From: Pyrinomonadaceae bacterium
Lineage (GTDB): Bacteria > Acidobacteriota > Blastocatellia > Pyrinomonadales > Pyrinomonadaceae
Direction of reading: 5' to 3'
Length of the DNA: 64,000 nt
NCBI GenBank assembly: GCA_026129865.1
Contig: JAHCHG010000013.1
Location: 62,001-126,000 of the forward strand
The notes below the pieces were generated by a model, which worked only from the letters and a program-made list of their open reading frames with translations, was not told where the DNA came from and did no database searches. Below, piece after piece: positions 1 through 10,963 of the stretch (its first letter is position 1; the number at the start of each line of letters is the position of its first letter). A program made the position numbers and the translations under genes.

Positions 1-417
1 CACCTCTATGATCTCATCGGCTTTTACCGGCTCCTGTTCTTTCAAAAACCATTCGCGGCGGCGAAGAAGTCCGTTTAACCGGGCGAGGAAAATGTTGAGC
101 TCAAACGGTTTCGGTAAATAATCGTCCGCACCGGCTTCGAATCCGCTGAGGACATCTTCGGGTTTCCCGAGTGCGGTCAGCATGAGGATCGGCGTAAAAT
201 CGGAACGTTCGCGCAAAGTTCGCGCGACGGTGAAACCATCGACTTTCGGCATCATTACGTCCAGCACGATCGCATCGAACGCGGCTTCCGGGTCGGTAAG
301 CTTTTCAAGCGCTTCTTCTCCGTCTGCGGCTGTTTCGGTCTCAAATCCGTCGGCTTCAAGATTAAACTTTATACCGTCCGCAATGTTTTTTTCGTCCTCT
401 ACGATCAAAATTTTCAT
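1..417 (-). CDS. Response regulator, OmpR-like receiver domain (truncated by window edge)
   Basis: The protein starts at the ATG at 415-417 on the minus strand and runs off the left edge, so only about 139 N-terminal residues are visible. They form a complete CheY-like receiver domain: acidic pair E7/D8, phospho-acceptor D53 in VLDVMMPK, conserved T81 and K103 in DDYLPKPF. A linker follows; the output domain lies outside the window, so OmpR-type (winged helix) is inferred from the receiver style and the partner kinase. It lies 21 bp downstream of the histidine kinase gene on the same strand, so the two are almost certainly one operon and a cognate pair. Confidence 0.9.
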   Translation of the reverse strand, partial: MKILIVEDEKNIADGIKFNLEADGFETETAADGEEALEKLTDPEAAFDAIVLDVMMPKVDGFTVARTLRERSDFTPILMLTALGKPEDVLSGFEAGADDYLPKPFELNIFLARLNGLLRRREWFLKEQEPVKADEIIEV

Positions 418-438
418 GACTGTCGCCGTACAGATCAC

Positions 439-1338
439 TCAACCGCCAGTGATCTTCGGAAGCCGAACGATGAATGTCGTCCCGCGGTTTTCTCCTTTGC
501 TTTCGACGAAAATTTTTCCGCCGTGTTTTTTTACGATCGTTTGCGCAATATGCAGCCCGAGCCCGGTCCCTTTCGTCGCCTGTGTTGAAACATTCGGAAT
601 TCGATAAAAGCGCTTAAAAACGCGTTTTTGTTCGGCGCTTAGAATTCCGACGCCGGAATCCTTGATCAAGATTTCCGTAAAATTTCGGTTCAGATCCGTC
701 AATTTTACATTGACCTTGATCTCATTGGCTGAATACTTTACGGCATTATCCAAAATGTTGGTCAAAACCGTCTGAAGTTCCGAACGATCGCCCGAAATAA
801 GTATCTTTTTCGCAGGTTCGATAAATTTTATCTCGTCCTCAAGTTTATAGCGCGAACGGATGATCGCCGTACATTCCTGAATAAGTTCGCCGAGATCGAT
901 CTCGGAAATGTTCAGCAGCCGGTTTCGGTCTTTTGTCCGGCTGGTCAATAAAACCTGCTCGACGGTGTTCAGCAGGCGGTCCGTGTCCGACAGCATTGTG
1001 TCGTAAAACTCGCGCCGTTTTTCTTCAGAAACCTCGCGCGCGCGGAGCGTTTCCAGATAAAGCTTGATCGAGGCGATCGGAGTTTTCAGTTCGTGCGTCA
1101 CTGCATTTAGAAACGCGTCCTGCTGTTCGTTTCTTCTGATCTCGCGGATAAGAAAGATCATATTCAAAACCAATCCGGTAATGATCAATGCGAAGAAAAC
1201 GACTCCCAAAACCAGCATCGCAACTTCGCGAAGGTTCAGAATGATCCAGCCGACATTAAGCGCAACCGCAAGTGCGACCAGCGTAATTCCAAGAATCAGA
1301 ACAATAACAGCCGCGCGTTTGCGACCTGCAACTCTCAT
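439..1338 (-). CDS. Sensor histidine kinase, two-TM, no extracellular domain
   Basis: A 299-residue membrane histidine kinase. Two hydrophobic helices (about residues 9-33 and 38-64) are separated by only a few residues, so there is no periplasmic sensor domain and the signal is probably sensed in or near the membrane. A HisKA dimerisation helix follows, with the phospho-accepting H82 in THELKTPIA. The C-terminal HATPase_c domain shows the N box (LDNAVKYSANE), G1 (DSGVGIL), F (KRFYRI) and G2 (GTGLGLHIA) motifs. It is the upstream gene of a pair with the response regulator. The function class is certain; the stimulus is unknown. Confidence 0.92.
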   Translation of the reverse strand: MRVAGRKRAAVIVLILGITLVALAVALNVGWIILNLREVAMLVLGVVFFALIITGLVLNMIFLIREIRRNEQQDAFLNAVTHELKTPIASIKLYLETLRAREVSEEKRREFYDTMLSDTDRLLNTVEQVLLTSRTKDRNRLLNISEIDLGELIQECTAIIRSRYKLEDEIKFIEPAKKILISGDRSELQTVLTNILDNAVKYSANEIKVNVKLTDLNRNFTEILIKDSGVGILSAEQKRVFKRFYRIPNVSTQATKGTGLGLHIAQTIVKKHGGKIFVESKGENRGTTFIVRLPKITGG

Positions 1339-1444
1339 AAATCCAGTTTAAACGCTAAATCGCAGCCGGGAAAATTAAAAAGGGAAGATCGAAGATTAAT
1401 TCTCCGTTTCTTCCCCGTTCTTATGCCTAATTTAATGGTTCTTT

Positions 1445-2320
<876 letters not shown>

Positions 2321-2556
2321 TGCAAATCCCCTAAATAATTTATGATTTCAAGAACGGCTATTCCCGCCCGAGTTAAATCCTAACAGGTTTTAGGGAATGT
2401 AAATGTAAGAGTTTTGTAATAGGTTTTTTTAGCGCGTCTTGACATTAAACTAGCGGATTTTCTGCCCGTTCCTGGAGGGCGCAGGACATTGCCAAACACA
2501 AGATTTGTAACTATTCTGTTTGCTAAGTTTTCACCTAATCGAAAAAGGAAGAGTTA

Positions 2557-5346
2557 ATGCCCCGCTTATCTCAACAGGAAATCCGCAGCAATGCAGTTAA
2601 ATTCGCCCATGAATGGAAGGGAGAATCGCGCGAACGTGCCGAAGCACAGTCGTTTTGGAATGATTTCCTTAATATTTTCGGGATCAAGCGGCGGCGTGTC
2701 GCGATATTCGAAAAGGCGGTTCCGAAAAATAATGAGAATACCGGTGCGATCGATCTGTTTTGGAAAGGCGTTTTGCTCGTAGAACATAAATCCCTCGGAA
2801 AGAACTTCGATAAAGCAGAAAGCCAGGCGTTCGAGTATCTTGAAAATTTGCCGGAAAACGATCTGCCGGAATTGGTTTTGCTCTCCGACTTCGCAAAGTT
2901 TCGCCTCTATAATCTGGAAACGAATGAAGAGATCGAATTTCTTCTCGAAGAACTTCCAAACCATATTCATCGATTCGGCGCGATCTCAGGATATCAACAA
3001 CGCATTTATAAAGAACAAGATGCGGTAAATATCGCCGTGGCGATGAAACTTGGCGAGCTTCACGATGCTTTGCTTGACAGCGGTTATACCGGGCACAAAC
3101 TTGAAGTTTTCTTAGTTAGACTCGTTTACTGTCTTTTTGCCGATGACACAGGCATTTTTCTTCCGCGGAGCAGTTTTCTTTACTTTCTGGAAGAAAAGAC
3201 ATTGGAAAACGGCGCAAATTTGGGCGCTATGCTTCAATTGCTCTTTCAGATACTGGACACGCCCGAAAGCACCAGACAAAGCACGATCGACGAAGATTTG
3301 CAGCAGTTTCCTTATGTCAACGGAGATCTTTTTCGCGAAAGAATGGATTTGCCTTTCTTCGACAAAAAGATGCGTCAAATTTTAATCGAAGCGTGTTCGT
3401 TCGATTGGAGCAAAGTTTCGCCCGCTATATTCGGCTCTTTGTTTCAATCGGTAATGGACAAAGACAAGCGGCGAAATTTGGGCGCGCATTACACATCTGA
3501 AAAGAATATTTTGAAAGTTATTCACGGACTGTTTCTCGATGAACTTTACGAAGAATTTGAAACCGTCAAAAACAATCAAAACCGCTTGCGGGAATTTCAC
3601 GAAAAGATTTCCAAATTGAGATATTTCGATCCGGCTTGCGGCTCCGGAAACTTTCTCGTTATCACATATCGCGAAATGCGGCTTTTGGAAATCGAGATCT
3701 TGAAACGTCTGCGCGAATTGACGGGAAATGTTCAGCTTGAACTGGATATTTCCAAGATCTCAAAAATTGATGTTGATGCGTTTTACGGCATCGAATTCGA
3801 AGAATTTCCGGCGGAAATCGCCCGAGTTGCTTTGTGGCTGACCGATCATCAGGCGAATATGAATCTTTCGGCGGAATTCGGTTTGTCGTTTGTCCGCCTG
3901 CCTTTGCGTAAAAGCGCGAATATCGTTCACGGCAACGCTTTGCGAATTGATTGGAGCGAAGTTGTTTCGACAGACGGCAGCGAAACCGAAACGACGCTTT
4001 ATATTTTAGGGAATCCGCCTTTTATCGGAAAGGATAAACGAACGCCGGAACAAACGGCGGATATGGAGTTTTGCTGCTCCGATGTTAATAATTTCAAAAC
4101 GCTCGATTATGTTTCCGCTTGGTTTATCAAAGCCGCAAAGTTTATTGAAAACTCAAAAATAAGTGTCGCTTTCGTTTCGACAAATTCGATCACTCAAGGC
4201 GAACAAGTCGGCATTTTGTGGAGTTATTTACTTGATAAAGGCGTAAAGATTCACTTTGCGCACCGAACTTTCAAATGGAATAACGAAGCAAGCGGCAACG
4301 CGCAGGTTGAGGTAGTAATTTCGGGCTTTGCTTTTTTCGACAGAAAACAGAAAAGACTTTTCGATTATCAAACGCCAAAGTCTGCACCGCACGAAATAAG
4401 CGTAAAAAATATCAATCCTTATTTAGTCGATTCCGCCGATACAGTCGTAACAACAAGGCGGAAACCGCTTTGTGATGTTCCCCAATTGATTTATGGAAAT
4501 AAACCCGTTGACGGCGGAAATCTTTTCTTAAATGGTGAAAAGGAAAGAGCGGAATTTTTAGCCGTAGAACCGAACGCGGAAAAGTTTATTCGCCGGATTT
4601 ATGGTTCGGAAGAATTTATAAATGGAATCGACCGCTTTTGTTTGTGGTTGAAAGATGCATCGCCGACTGAATGGAGAAATTTGCCCGCCGTTGTCGAAAG
4701 AGTTCAAGCCGTGCGTGACTTTCGTTTGAAAAGCACAAAAGCCGCGACTGTGAAACTTGCAGAAACTCCTTATTTATTCGCAGAAATTCGGCAGCCGGAA
4801 AGCGATTTTTTAATTATTCCACTTACATCTTCAGAAGGTCGGCGTTACGTTCCAATAGGCTTTTTCCCGAAAGAAATCTGCGTAAACAATCTTGTTTCGA
4901 TCGTTCCAAACGCAACGCTTTTTCTTTTCGGCATTTTGACTTCGACAATGCACAACGCCTGGATGCGGCAAGTTTGCGGGCGTTTGAAAAGTGATTATCG
5001 TTATTCAAACAATCTCGTTTACAACAATTTCCCGTTTCCGAAATCACCGACGGACAAACAGATCCAAAAAGTTGAACAGACGGCGCAGGGCATCTTAGAC
5101 GCGCGGGAAAAATTTCCGGACGCAACTCTTGCAGATCTTTACGATCCGCTGACAATGCCGAAAGAACTTCTCGACGCACACCACGCAAACGATGTCGCGG
5201 TCGATCTATGTTACGGCAGAATGAGATTCAATACTGACTTGGAACGTTTGGAATATTTGTTTGCGCTCTATCGGGACTATACAGAGCCTTTGGCAATGAT
5301 CGAAGAAGACGAAAAAAGAAAATCTAAACGCAGAAGGAAAAATTGA
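2557..5346 (+). CDS. MmeI-like single-chain restriction endonuclease / adenine methyltransferase (Type IIL)
   Basis: A 929-residue protein matching the MmeI architecture (MmeI itself is about 919 residues). The N-terminal domain carries a PD-ExK nuclease signature D66-X9-E76-x-K78, with the D-X9-ExK spacing known for MmeI. A helical linker leads to a gamma-class N6-adenine methyltransferase domain with SAM motif I (FDPACGSGNF, 357-366) and catalytic NPPF (486-489). The C-terminal third should be the target-recognition domain and a helical tail. Family members cut about 20 nt to one side of the recognition site and modify only one strand, so no separate methyltransferase is needed; none is nearby. 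SD-like AGGAAGAG lies 5 bp before the ATG. No frameshift or missing catalytic residue is visible, so it may be active. Confidence 0.9.
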   Translation: MPRLSQQEIRSNAVKFAHEWKGESRERAEAQSFWNDFLNIFGIKRRRVAIFEKAVPKNNENTGAIDLFWKGVLLVEHKSLGKNFDKAESQAFEYLENLPENDLPELVLLSDFAKFRLYNLETNEEIEFLLEELPNHIHRFGAISGYQQRIYKEQDAVNIAVAMKLGELHDALLDSGYTGHKLEVFLVRLVYCLFADDTGIFLPRSSFLYFLEEKTLENGANLGAMLQLLFQILDTPESTRQSTIDEDLQQFPYVNGDLFRERMDLPFFDKKMRQILIEACSFDWSKVSPAIFGSLFQSVMDKDKRRNLGAHYTSEKNILKVIHGLFLDELYEEFETVKNNQNRLREFHEKISKLRYFDPACGSGNFLVITYREMRLLEIEILKRLRELTGNVQLELDISKISKIDVDAFYGIEFEEFPAEIARVALWLTDHQANMNLSAEFGLSFVRLPLRKSANIVHGNALRIDWSEVVSTDGSETETTLYILGNPPFIGKDKRTPEQTADMEFCCSDVNNFKTLDYVSAWFIKAAKFIENSKISVAFVSTNSITQGEQVGILWSYLLDKGVKIHFAHRTFKWNNEASGNAQVEVVISGFAFFDRKQKRLFDYQTPKSAPHEISVKNINPYLVDSADTVVTTRRKPLCDVPQLIYGNKPVDGGNLFLNGEKERAEFLAVEPNAEKFIRRIYGSEEFINGIDRFCLWLKDASPTEWRNLPAVVERVQAVRDFRLKSTKAATVKLAETPYLFAEIRQPESDFLIIPLTSSEGRRYVPIGFFPKEICVNNLVSIVPNATLFLFGILTSTMHNAWMRQVCGRLKSDYRYSNNLVYNNFPFPKSPTDKQIQKVEQTAQGILDAREKFPDATLADLYDPLTMPKELLDAHHANDVAVDLCYGRMRFNTDLERLEYLFALYRDYTEPLAMIEEDEKRKSKRRRKN

Positions 5347-5457
5347 TCTTACAGGAAAGTGTTTTCACAAAAGAAACAAGAAAGTGATCAAACGGCGCAT
5401 ATAGCTCGGTAATCGGCAGGTTTCTTTATTTATTTTTGTACTAGCAAAAGCTGGCGC

Positions 5458-5700
5458 TTAATATTCCGATTCTTCCGATTGCCGGAAGGGAATGTTTAGC
5501 TTGAGTAAAGCGCTTTCCAGTTCCCGGGCGCCTTGAAGATTTTCGCCGAAAGCGACGCCGCGCGGTTTTAGGTTGTAGATCGCTTCATACGCTTCGGCTT
5601 TTTCATCTTCGCTGATGGCTAATGCGCTTAGCGCTTTTTGAACCGATTCTTTGCTTATCCTTTTGTTTTCAACAACGTAAGGAATATTTATAAAAACCAT
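5458..5700 (-). CDS. Small hypothetical protein (80 aa)
   Basis: An 80-residue acidic, mostly helical protein that I do not recognise. It has no signal peptide, membrane segment or metal-binding motif. The C-terminal part (about residues 46-74, GVAFGENLQGARELESALLKL) looks like a helix-strand unit in which a short helix packs before a hydrophobic beta segment. It sits 58 bp upstream of acs on the same strand, but no convincing SD precedes the ATG. The composition looks like a real protein rather than a shadow, and nothing overlaps it. Confidence 0.55.
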   Translation of the reverse strand: MVFINIPYVVENKRISKESVQKALSALAISEDEKAEAYEAIYNLKPRGVAFGENLQGARELESALLKLNIPFRQSEESEY

Positions 5701-5758
5701 AGGTTGATGATAGCATTTATCGGATCAAAATGAGCCCAGCGTAAGTTCGTTCCGCGCT

Positions 5759-7717
5759 CTAGCCTTCGTCTTCGCGCAATTTTTCCAGCACCGAAAAATC
5801 TTCAAGCGTTGTAACGTCGCCCGCGACGCTGCCGGTTGAGGCTAATTCTCTGAGCAGCCGGCGCATGATCTTGCCGCTCCGGGTTTTCGGAAGCGAATCG
5901 GTAAAACGGATATCATCCGGTTTTGCGAGCGCGCCGATCTCTTTCGCGACATGTTGACGAAGCTCTTCTTTCAGGGAATCGCTCGCTTTGTGAGTTCCTT
6001 CGAGCGTTACGAACGCAGATATCGCCTGACCTTTCAGATCGTCCGGGCGACCGACCACGGCGGCTTCGGCGACCGCTTCGTGCGAAACGAGTGCTGATTC
6101 GATTTCGGCAGTGCCCAGGCGATGTCCCGAAACGTTTATCACGTCGTCAACTCTGCCCATTATCCAGAAATAACCGCGTTTGTCGCGCCGCGCACCGTCG
6201 CCGGCGAAATAAACATTCGGGATTTCCGACCAATATTGCTTTTTGTAGCGTTCATCGTCATTCCAGATCGTGCGAAGCATTGACGGAAACGGTTTTGTAA
6301 TGACGAGATAACCGCCTTCATTTTCGCCGACGGGTTCGCCGTCTTTAGTGCGAATGTCGATCGAAATTCCGGGAAACGGAAGCGTCGCCGTGCCGGGAAC
6401 GGTCGGCGTTGCGCCCGGAAACGGCGAGATCATAATTCCGCCCGTTTCGGTCTGCCACCACGTATCCACGATCGGACATTTTCCTTTGCCGATTATTTTG
6501 TGATACCACATCCACGCTTCAGGATTTATCGGTTCGCCGACCGTTCCGAGCAGTCTTAAACTTGATAAATCGTGTTTTAGAGGATGTTGTTCGCCCCATT
6601 TGATAAAGGCGCGAATTGCTGTCGGTGCGGTGTAGAAAATATTTATCTTGTGGCGTTCGATGATGTCCCAAAATCTGTCAAAATCAGGAAAATTCGGCGC
6701 GCCTTCATACATAAAACTCGTTGCACCGTTTGAGAGCAAACCATAGACCACATAAGAATGTCCCGTGACCCAGCCGATGTCGGCAGTACACCAATATGTG
6801 TCTTCGTCCTTCAGGTCAAAGATCCATTTTGAAGAAAGATGCGCGTGTGTTAAATATCCGCCGGTCGTGTGCAAAATTCCCTTCGGTTTTCCGGTCGTTC
6901 CCGATGTGTAGAGGATAAAAAGCGGATGTTCGCTGTCCAATTCTTTCGCCGGACAATTCGCGTCAACAGTTTGCATCAATTCGTGCCACCAGTAATCAAG
7001 TCCGGGACTCATCGTAACTTTAGTGCCGGTGCGTTTATAAACAATGACGTTTTCAACTGTCGGACAACTTTTCACGGCTTTGTCAACAGATTTTTTTAGT
7101 TCGATAACTTGTCCGCGACGAAAACCGCCGTCTGCCGTGACAATAACTTTGCAGCCGCCGTCATTCACGCGGTCGCGGATCGCATCCGCCGAAAATCCGC
7201 CGAAAATTATCGAATGGATCGCGCCGATTCGCGCACAAGCGAGCATTGCAATCGCCAGTTCCGGCACGAGCGGCATATAAAGCGCAACTCTGTCGCCGCT
7301 TCCGACTCCGACTTTTTTCAGAACATTGGCAAATTTACAGACTTCCGTGTGAAGCTGCTGATATGTAATTGTCCGAATTTCGCCGGGTTCGCCTTCCCAG
7401 ATAAATGCGGCTTTATTTTTGCGCCATGTTTCGAGATGTCTGTCCAGACAGTTGTAAGCAACGTTCGTCGTTCCGCCGACAAACCATTTTGCGTGCGGTT
7501 CGTTCCAATCTAAAACTGCGTCCCATTTTTTGAACCAATGCAGATCTTCCGCTGCCGATGCCCAAAAAGATTCGGGATCAGCCTCAGCCTGCTGATAGAT
7601 CTGTTCGTATTCGGCAAAACTTTTGATATGCGCCGCGGACGCGAAATCTGAGGGCGGATCGAAAACACGCTCTTCCGTTAGTATCGACTCTATGTTGGTT
7701 TCTTGTGTTTCGGACAT
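5759..7717 (-). CDS. acs: Acetyl-CoA synthetase
   Basis: A 652-residue AMP-forming acetate-CoA ligase, the usual length of the family. It activates acetate with ATP to acetyl-AMP and then forms acetyl-CoA in the cytoplasm. Seen: the ATP-binding loop [11 protein letters not shown] (about residues 270-280), the central [10 protein letters not shown] motif that shapes the acetate pocket (the Trp of this motif is the usual acetate-selecting residue), and the C-terminal [10 protein letters not shown] with K616 at the position of the lysine acetylated by Pat-type enzymes in other bacteria. The gene stands alone and is divergent from rng across a 607-bp gap. Confidence 0.97.
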   Translation of the reverse strand: MSETQETNIESILTEERVFDPPSDFASAAHIKSFAEYEQIYQQAEADPESFWASAAEDLHWFKKWDAVLDWNEPHAKWFVGGTTNVAYNCLDRHLETWRKNKAAFIWEGEPGEIRTITYQQLHTEVCKFANVLKKVGVGSGDRVALYMPLVPELAIAMLACARIGAIHSIIFGGFSADAIRDRVNDGGCKVIVTADGGFRRGQVIELKKSVDKAVKSCPTVENVIVYKRTGTKVTMSPGLDYWWHELMQTVDANCPAKELDSEHPLFILYTSGTTGKPKGILHTTGGYLTHAHLSSKWIFDLKDEDTYWCTADIGWVTGHSYVVYGLLSNGATSFMYEGAPNFPDFDRFWDIIERHKINIFYTAPTAIRAFIKWGEQHPLKHDLSSLRLLGTVGEPINPEAWMWYHKIIGKGKCPIVDTWWQTETGGIMISPFPGATPTVPGTATLPFPGISIDIRTKDGEPVGENEGGYLVITKPFPSMLRTIWNDDERYKKQYWSEIPNVYFAGDGARRDKRGYFWIMGRVDDVINVSGHRLGTAEIESALVSHEAVAEAAVVGRPDDLKGQAISAFVTLEGTHKASDSLKEELRQHVAKEIGALAKPDDIRFTDSLPKTRSGKIMRRLLRELASTGSVAGDVTTLEDFSVLEKLREDEG

Positions 7718-8324
7718 CTTAAATTCCTTTCAATAGTTAAATTTAACCGTAAATATCAAAGCCGCAGCGGCACGCTCGTTCATTCCGTTTGACTAATGAT
7801 ACGAGAATCGACCGAAACGTCAAAACGCTAGTATCGAGCGATTTACCGGCAATGTTCGGTAATAAAATCGCCGACAAAAGGTATTTCGCATTTACCATTG
7901 CGATAAAAAGAATTATACTCAACGCAAGTTCGCCAAAAGAATAGGTGTTATCAGCATTTGTCCATGGCGAAAGACAAGCATTTTAATAATTAGAAAAAGA
8001 TTGAAAAATAGGAAATTTGCGGCGGGTTGCCGAGCGCGTTTGAAAAAACATTGCGCTCCCTGCTATCGAAGGAAAGACCTTCGAAATACAAGAATTTAAA
8101 GAGATTCCTGCGTGAAAAAACTCAAAATTCCGATTCTTCGGAACTACAAAAGACAAAATAGAACAATTTTGTAATACGCGAATTCCATTTTGCACAAAAG
8201 CGGCAAAATGGGTTGTACTCTTTTATTCTCAAGCATTTTTTGCAGCCGCTAAAGTCCGGAAAGCCGTGGTGTTTAAAACGGTTTTCCTGAACGCCTCCGA
8301 AATCCAAAAGAGAAATTCGAAAAT
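7718..8324. other. Intergenic region between acs and rng with two hairpins
   Basis: A 607-bp gap between divergent genes. Short reading frames on the minus strand around 7983-8307 have low-complexity composition and no SD, and I do not accept them. Two clean hairpins lie in what would be the 5' leader of rng: TCGAAGG at 8066-8072 paired with CCTTCGA at 8078-8084 (5-nt loop), and TTCCGA at 8128-8133 paired with TCGGAA at 8138-8143 (4-nt loop). RNase E in other bacteria autoregulates through structured 5' leaders; a similar role here is inference. No convincing promoter was found. Confidence 0.5.
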
Positions 8325-10880
8325 ATGTCGAAAGAAATGATAATCAGCGTCAATGGGCGCGAAAAAAAGATTGCCATCGTTGATAACGGGCAAGTAACGG
8401 AATTTTACATTGAACGCGGTGAAGAAAACTCCGGCGTCGTGGGGAATATTTATAAAGGTCGCGTGATGCGTGTTCTTCCCGGAATGCAGTCCGCATTTGT
8501 CGACATAGGTTTAGAACGCGACGCATTTCTGTACGTTTCGGACTTCTTTGACGAAGAAGAAGAGATCGAACGGATCGTTATGGAAAAAAGCGAAAAAGGA
8601 TCTCAGGAAGATGCCGAACGCGAAGCGACCGATCATGTCGTCAAGGAACGCCTGAAACGCGAAAAGCAGATGGAAGAAGCGCAGGACATTGCCGAACCGC
8701 TTGCCGAAGACGATGCTTCATCGGATGACGAAGAAAAATCGGACGATTCCGCAGCGAAAGGGAAGCGAAAACGTTCGCGCCGCGGCGGTCGGTCGAAAGG
8801 TAAGGATGACCGCGACGAAGATTCGGACGACGATTCGAAAACCGAGCGGGAAGAAAAGGATTCCGACGATAAGCGCGACCGGAAACGTGACTCCGGAGAA
8901 AGATCCGACGATCGGAAAGATTCAAAAAGTTCTGCTAAAGACGGACGTTCCGATCGATCCGGCAGATCCGGAAAACCCGATAAAAAGGAAAAGGAATCGA
9001 GACCTCGCCGCGGCGTTGACGCTCCGGAAATAGATTTTGACGATTCGGATTTTGAACGAATTATCGACGACACGGAAACCGGCGATATGTTCAAAGACGC
9101 CTATATGCAGGAAGCGATCGTCGATCAAGTCCGCGCGATCGAATTTGACATGGAAAGTACCGGACCGGCAGAAGTCGGTTCGCTGATCGATTCGGTCGCC
9201 GACCAGCCGAACGGCTTTCAACGCATTGCGGACGAGGACGAAGAAGATTCAAAACCGGCAAAGGGTAAGTCGCGAACGAGCCGGAAGAAGAAAAAGGAAA
9301 CGAAAAAGCAGAACGGCAATGACGAACCCGAAGAAGTTTCGGAACAGCCGGAAAAACCGAAAAAGACGACAACGCGCGGTAAACCGGCGGCTGCGAAAAA
9401 ATCTGCAAAAACGGAGACCGACGAAAAGTCTGACGACGGCGAAAAAAAGAAAGCTCCGAAAAAGCGAGCTGCTTCGCGCGGGCGTAAACCGAAATTGAAG
9501 GACGCCGAAGCGAGCGAGAAAGATTCGGGAACAAGATCTGAGATGGCTGTTCGCCGCGGCGGACGCGGTCGACGGCGCGGCGGCGGAAAGAATGAACCGT
9601 CAAACGGAGGCGATAACCGCGGCTCGCGTTCAGGCGGCGGCGGACGCAGGCAAGGTTCGCAGCCGACGATCACAGACCTTCTGGACGAAGGACAGGAAAT
9701 TTTGGTGCAAATAGCCAAAGAACCGATCGCTCGGAAAGGCGCCCGGATCACATCGCATATCGCACTGCCGGGAAGATTTCTGGTTTATATGCCGACGATC
9801 GAACATCTCGGCGTTTCGCGAAAGATCGAATCTGCAAAGGAACGAAGCCGGCTTCGCACCTTGATCCAGAAGATCAAAGAAGAGGTCGAACTCCCGTCCG
9901 GCGGATTTATCGTTCGCACGGCGGGCGTTGGAATTTCGGAAGAAGATCTGCATCAGGACGCAAAATATCTGGTTCGGACCTGGCTCGACATCAAGAGAGA
10001 CGCCGAAAAAGCGAAGTCGCCGGCACTTGTGCATCAGGATCTGGATATTGTTCAGCGTTTGCTTCGCGATCATCTTTCCGATGATTTTGCAGCGATTCGC
10101 GTCGATTCGGAAGATGAATATCGGCGGATCGTCGAATTCATTAATTTGATCCAGCCGCGGATGGTGAAACGCGTTAAGTTCTATTCGCAGGAACAGCCGA
10201 TTCTCGAAAAATTCGGCGTTCAGGAAGAGATCAACAAGGCGCTGAAACCGCGAGTTTGGCTGCGTTCGGGCGGTTATCTTGTTATCAATCAAACCGAAGC
10301 ACTGGTCGCGATCGACGTCAACACCGGCAAATTTGTCGGCAAAGGAAACGCGCGGCTTGAAGATACGATCACCAAAACCAATATGGAAGCGGTCGAAGAG
10401 ATCGCGCGTCAGATCCGCCTCAGAGATCTCGGCGGCATTATCGTTCTTGATCTCATCGACATGGAAGACCGGCGCAATCGACATAAGGTTTTGGGAATGC
10501 TGCAGGATGCGCTCCTGACCGATAAATCGCCGACGAAGGTGCTTTCGTTCAACGATTTCGGATTGATCATAATGACGCGAAAACGTGTCAAGCAATCGCT
10601 CGAAAGAACGCTTTGTTCGCCGTGCGAATATTGTCAGAGCGCCGGCTGGGTCAAATCTGCGCAGACGGTTTGCTATGAGATCCTGGAAGAAGCACGTAGC
10701 CTTTCGAAAGGTGCTGAGGACATCAGACAAACGACGCTGCGCGTTCATCCCGAGGTCGCCAAAGCGATGCGCGGACCCGAAAAAGCCGTTCTTGAAGAGA
10801 TCGAAGCCTATCTCGGCAACGTTGACGTTACCGACGACTCTTCGATTCATCAGGAGCAATTTGATTTCGCGTTTATTTGA
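8325..10880 (+). CDS. rng: Ribonuclease E/G family protein with large charged insert
   Basis: An 851-residue endoribonuclease of the Rne/Rng family, acting in rRNA maturation and mRNA decay. The S1 RNA-binding domain begins near residue 36 (GNIYKGRVMRVLPGMQSAFVDIG) and breaks off at about residue 75. It resumes near 445 (TITDLLDEGQEILVQI). The roughly 370 residues between are low-complexity, made of D/E/K/R/S-rich tracts and a GGRGRRRGGG stretch. The catalytic core follows: metal-binding D664 (VAIDVNTG) and D709 (VLDLIDM), then the Zn-link cysteines C764, C767 and C770. Family members of RNase G length are about 490 residues, so removing the insert gives a normal-sized enzyme. There is no C-terminal degradosome scaffold. 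A strong terminator follows. Confidence 0.93.
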   Translation: MSKEMIISVNGREKKIAIVDNGQVTEFYIERGEENSGVVGNIYKGRVMRVLPGMQSAFVDIGLERDAFLYVSDFFDEEEEIERIVMEKSEKGSQEDAEREATDHVVKERLKREKQMEEAQDIAEPLAEDDASSDDEEKSDDSAAKGKRKRSRRGGRSKGKDDRDEDSDDDSKTEREEKDSDDKRDRKRDSGERSDDRKDSKSSAKDGRSDRSGRSGKPDKKEKESRPRRGVDAPEIDFDDSDFERIIDDTETGDMFKDAYMQEAIVDQVRAIEFDMESTGPAEVGSLIDSVADQPNGFQRIADEDEEDSKPAKGKSRTSRKKKKETKKQNGNDEPEEVSEQPEKPKKTTTRGKPAAAKKSAKTETDEKSDDGEKKKAPKKRAASRGRKPKLKDAEASEKDSGTRSEMAVRRGGRGRRRGGGKNEPSNGGDNRGSRSGGGGRRQGSQPTITDLLDEGQEILVQIAKEPIARKGARITSHIALPGRFLVYMPTIEHLGVSRKIESAKERSRLRTLIQKIKEEVELPSGGFIVRTAGVGISEEDLHQDAKYLVRTWLDIKRDAEKAKSPALVHQDLDIVQRLLRDHLSDDFAAIRVDSEDEYRRIVEFINLIQPRMVKRVKFYSQEQPILEKFGVQEEINKALKPRVWLRSGGYLVINQTEALVAIDVNTGKFVGKGNARLEDTITKTNMEAVEEIARQIRLRDLGGIIVLDLIDMEDRRNRHKVLGMLQDALLTDKSPTKVLSFNDFGLIIMTRKRVKQSLERTLCSPCEYCQSAGWVKSAQTVCYEILEEARSLSKGAEDIRQTTLRVHPEVAKAMRGPEKAVLEEIEAYLGNVDVTDDSSIHQEQFDFAFI

Positions 10881-10903
10881 TCGCGAACCTTCTAACTTCA
10901 TCG

Positions 10904-10930
10904 AAAGCGTCGCACGTGCGGCGCTTTTTT
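10904..10930 (+). terminator. Rho-independent terminator of rng
   Basis: Stem AAGCGTCGC with GCGGCGCTT (one G-T wobble), 4-nt loop, followed directly by a run of T. It lies 24 bp after the rng stop. Confidence 0.85.
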
Positions 10931-10963
10931 ATTATGCTGAAAATATCTCTCCGAACCAGTCGA

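Noticed and set aside
7983-8307. Two short minus-strand frames in the acs-rng gap
   Set aside because: They have low-complexity Phe/Cys/Ser-rich composition, lack SD sites and overlap each other.
9630-10901. A 423-codon open frame on the minus strand across rng
   Set aside because: It is a shadow of the rng reading frame: Arg/Phe/Asp-rich composition, no SD, no recognisable domain, and rng is certain here.
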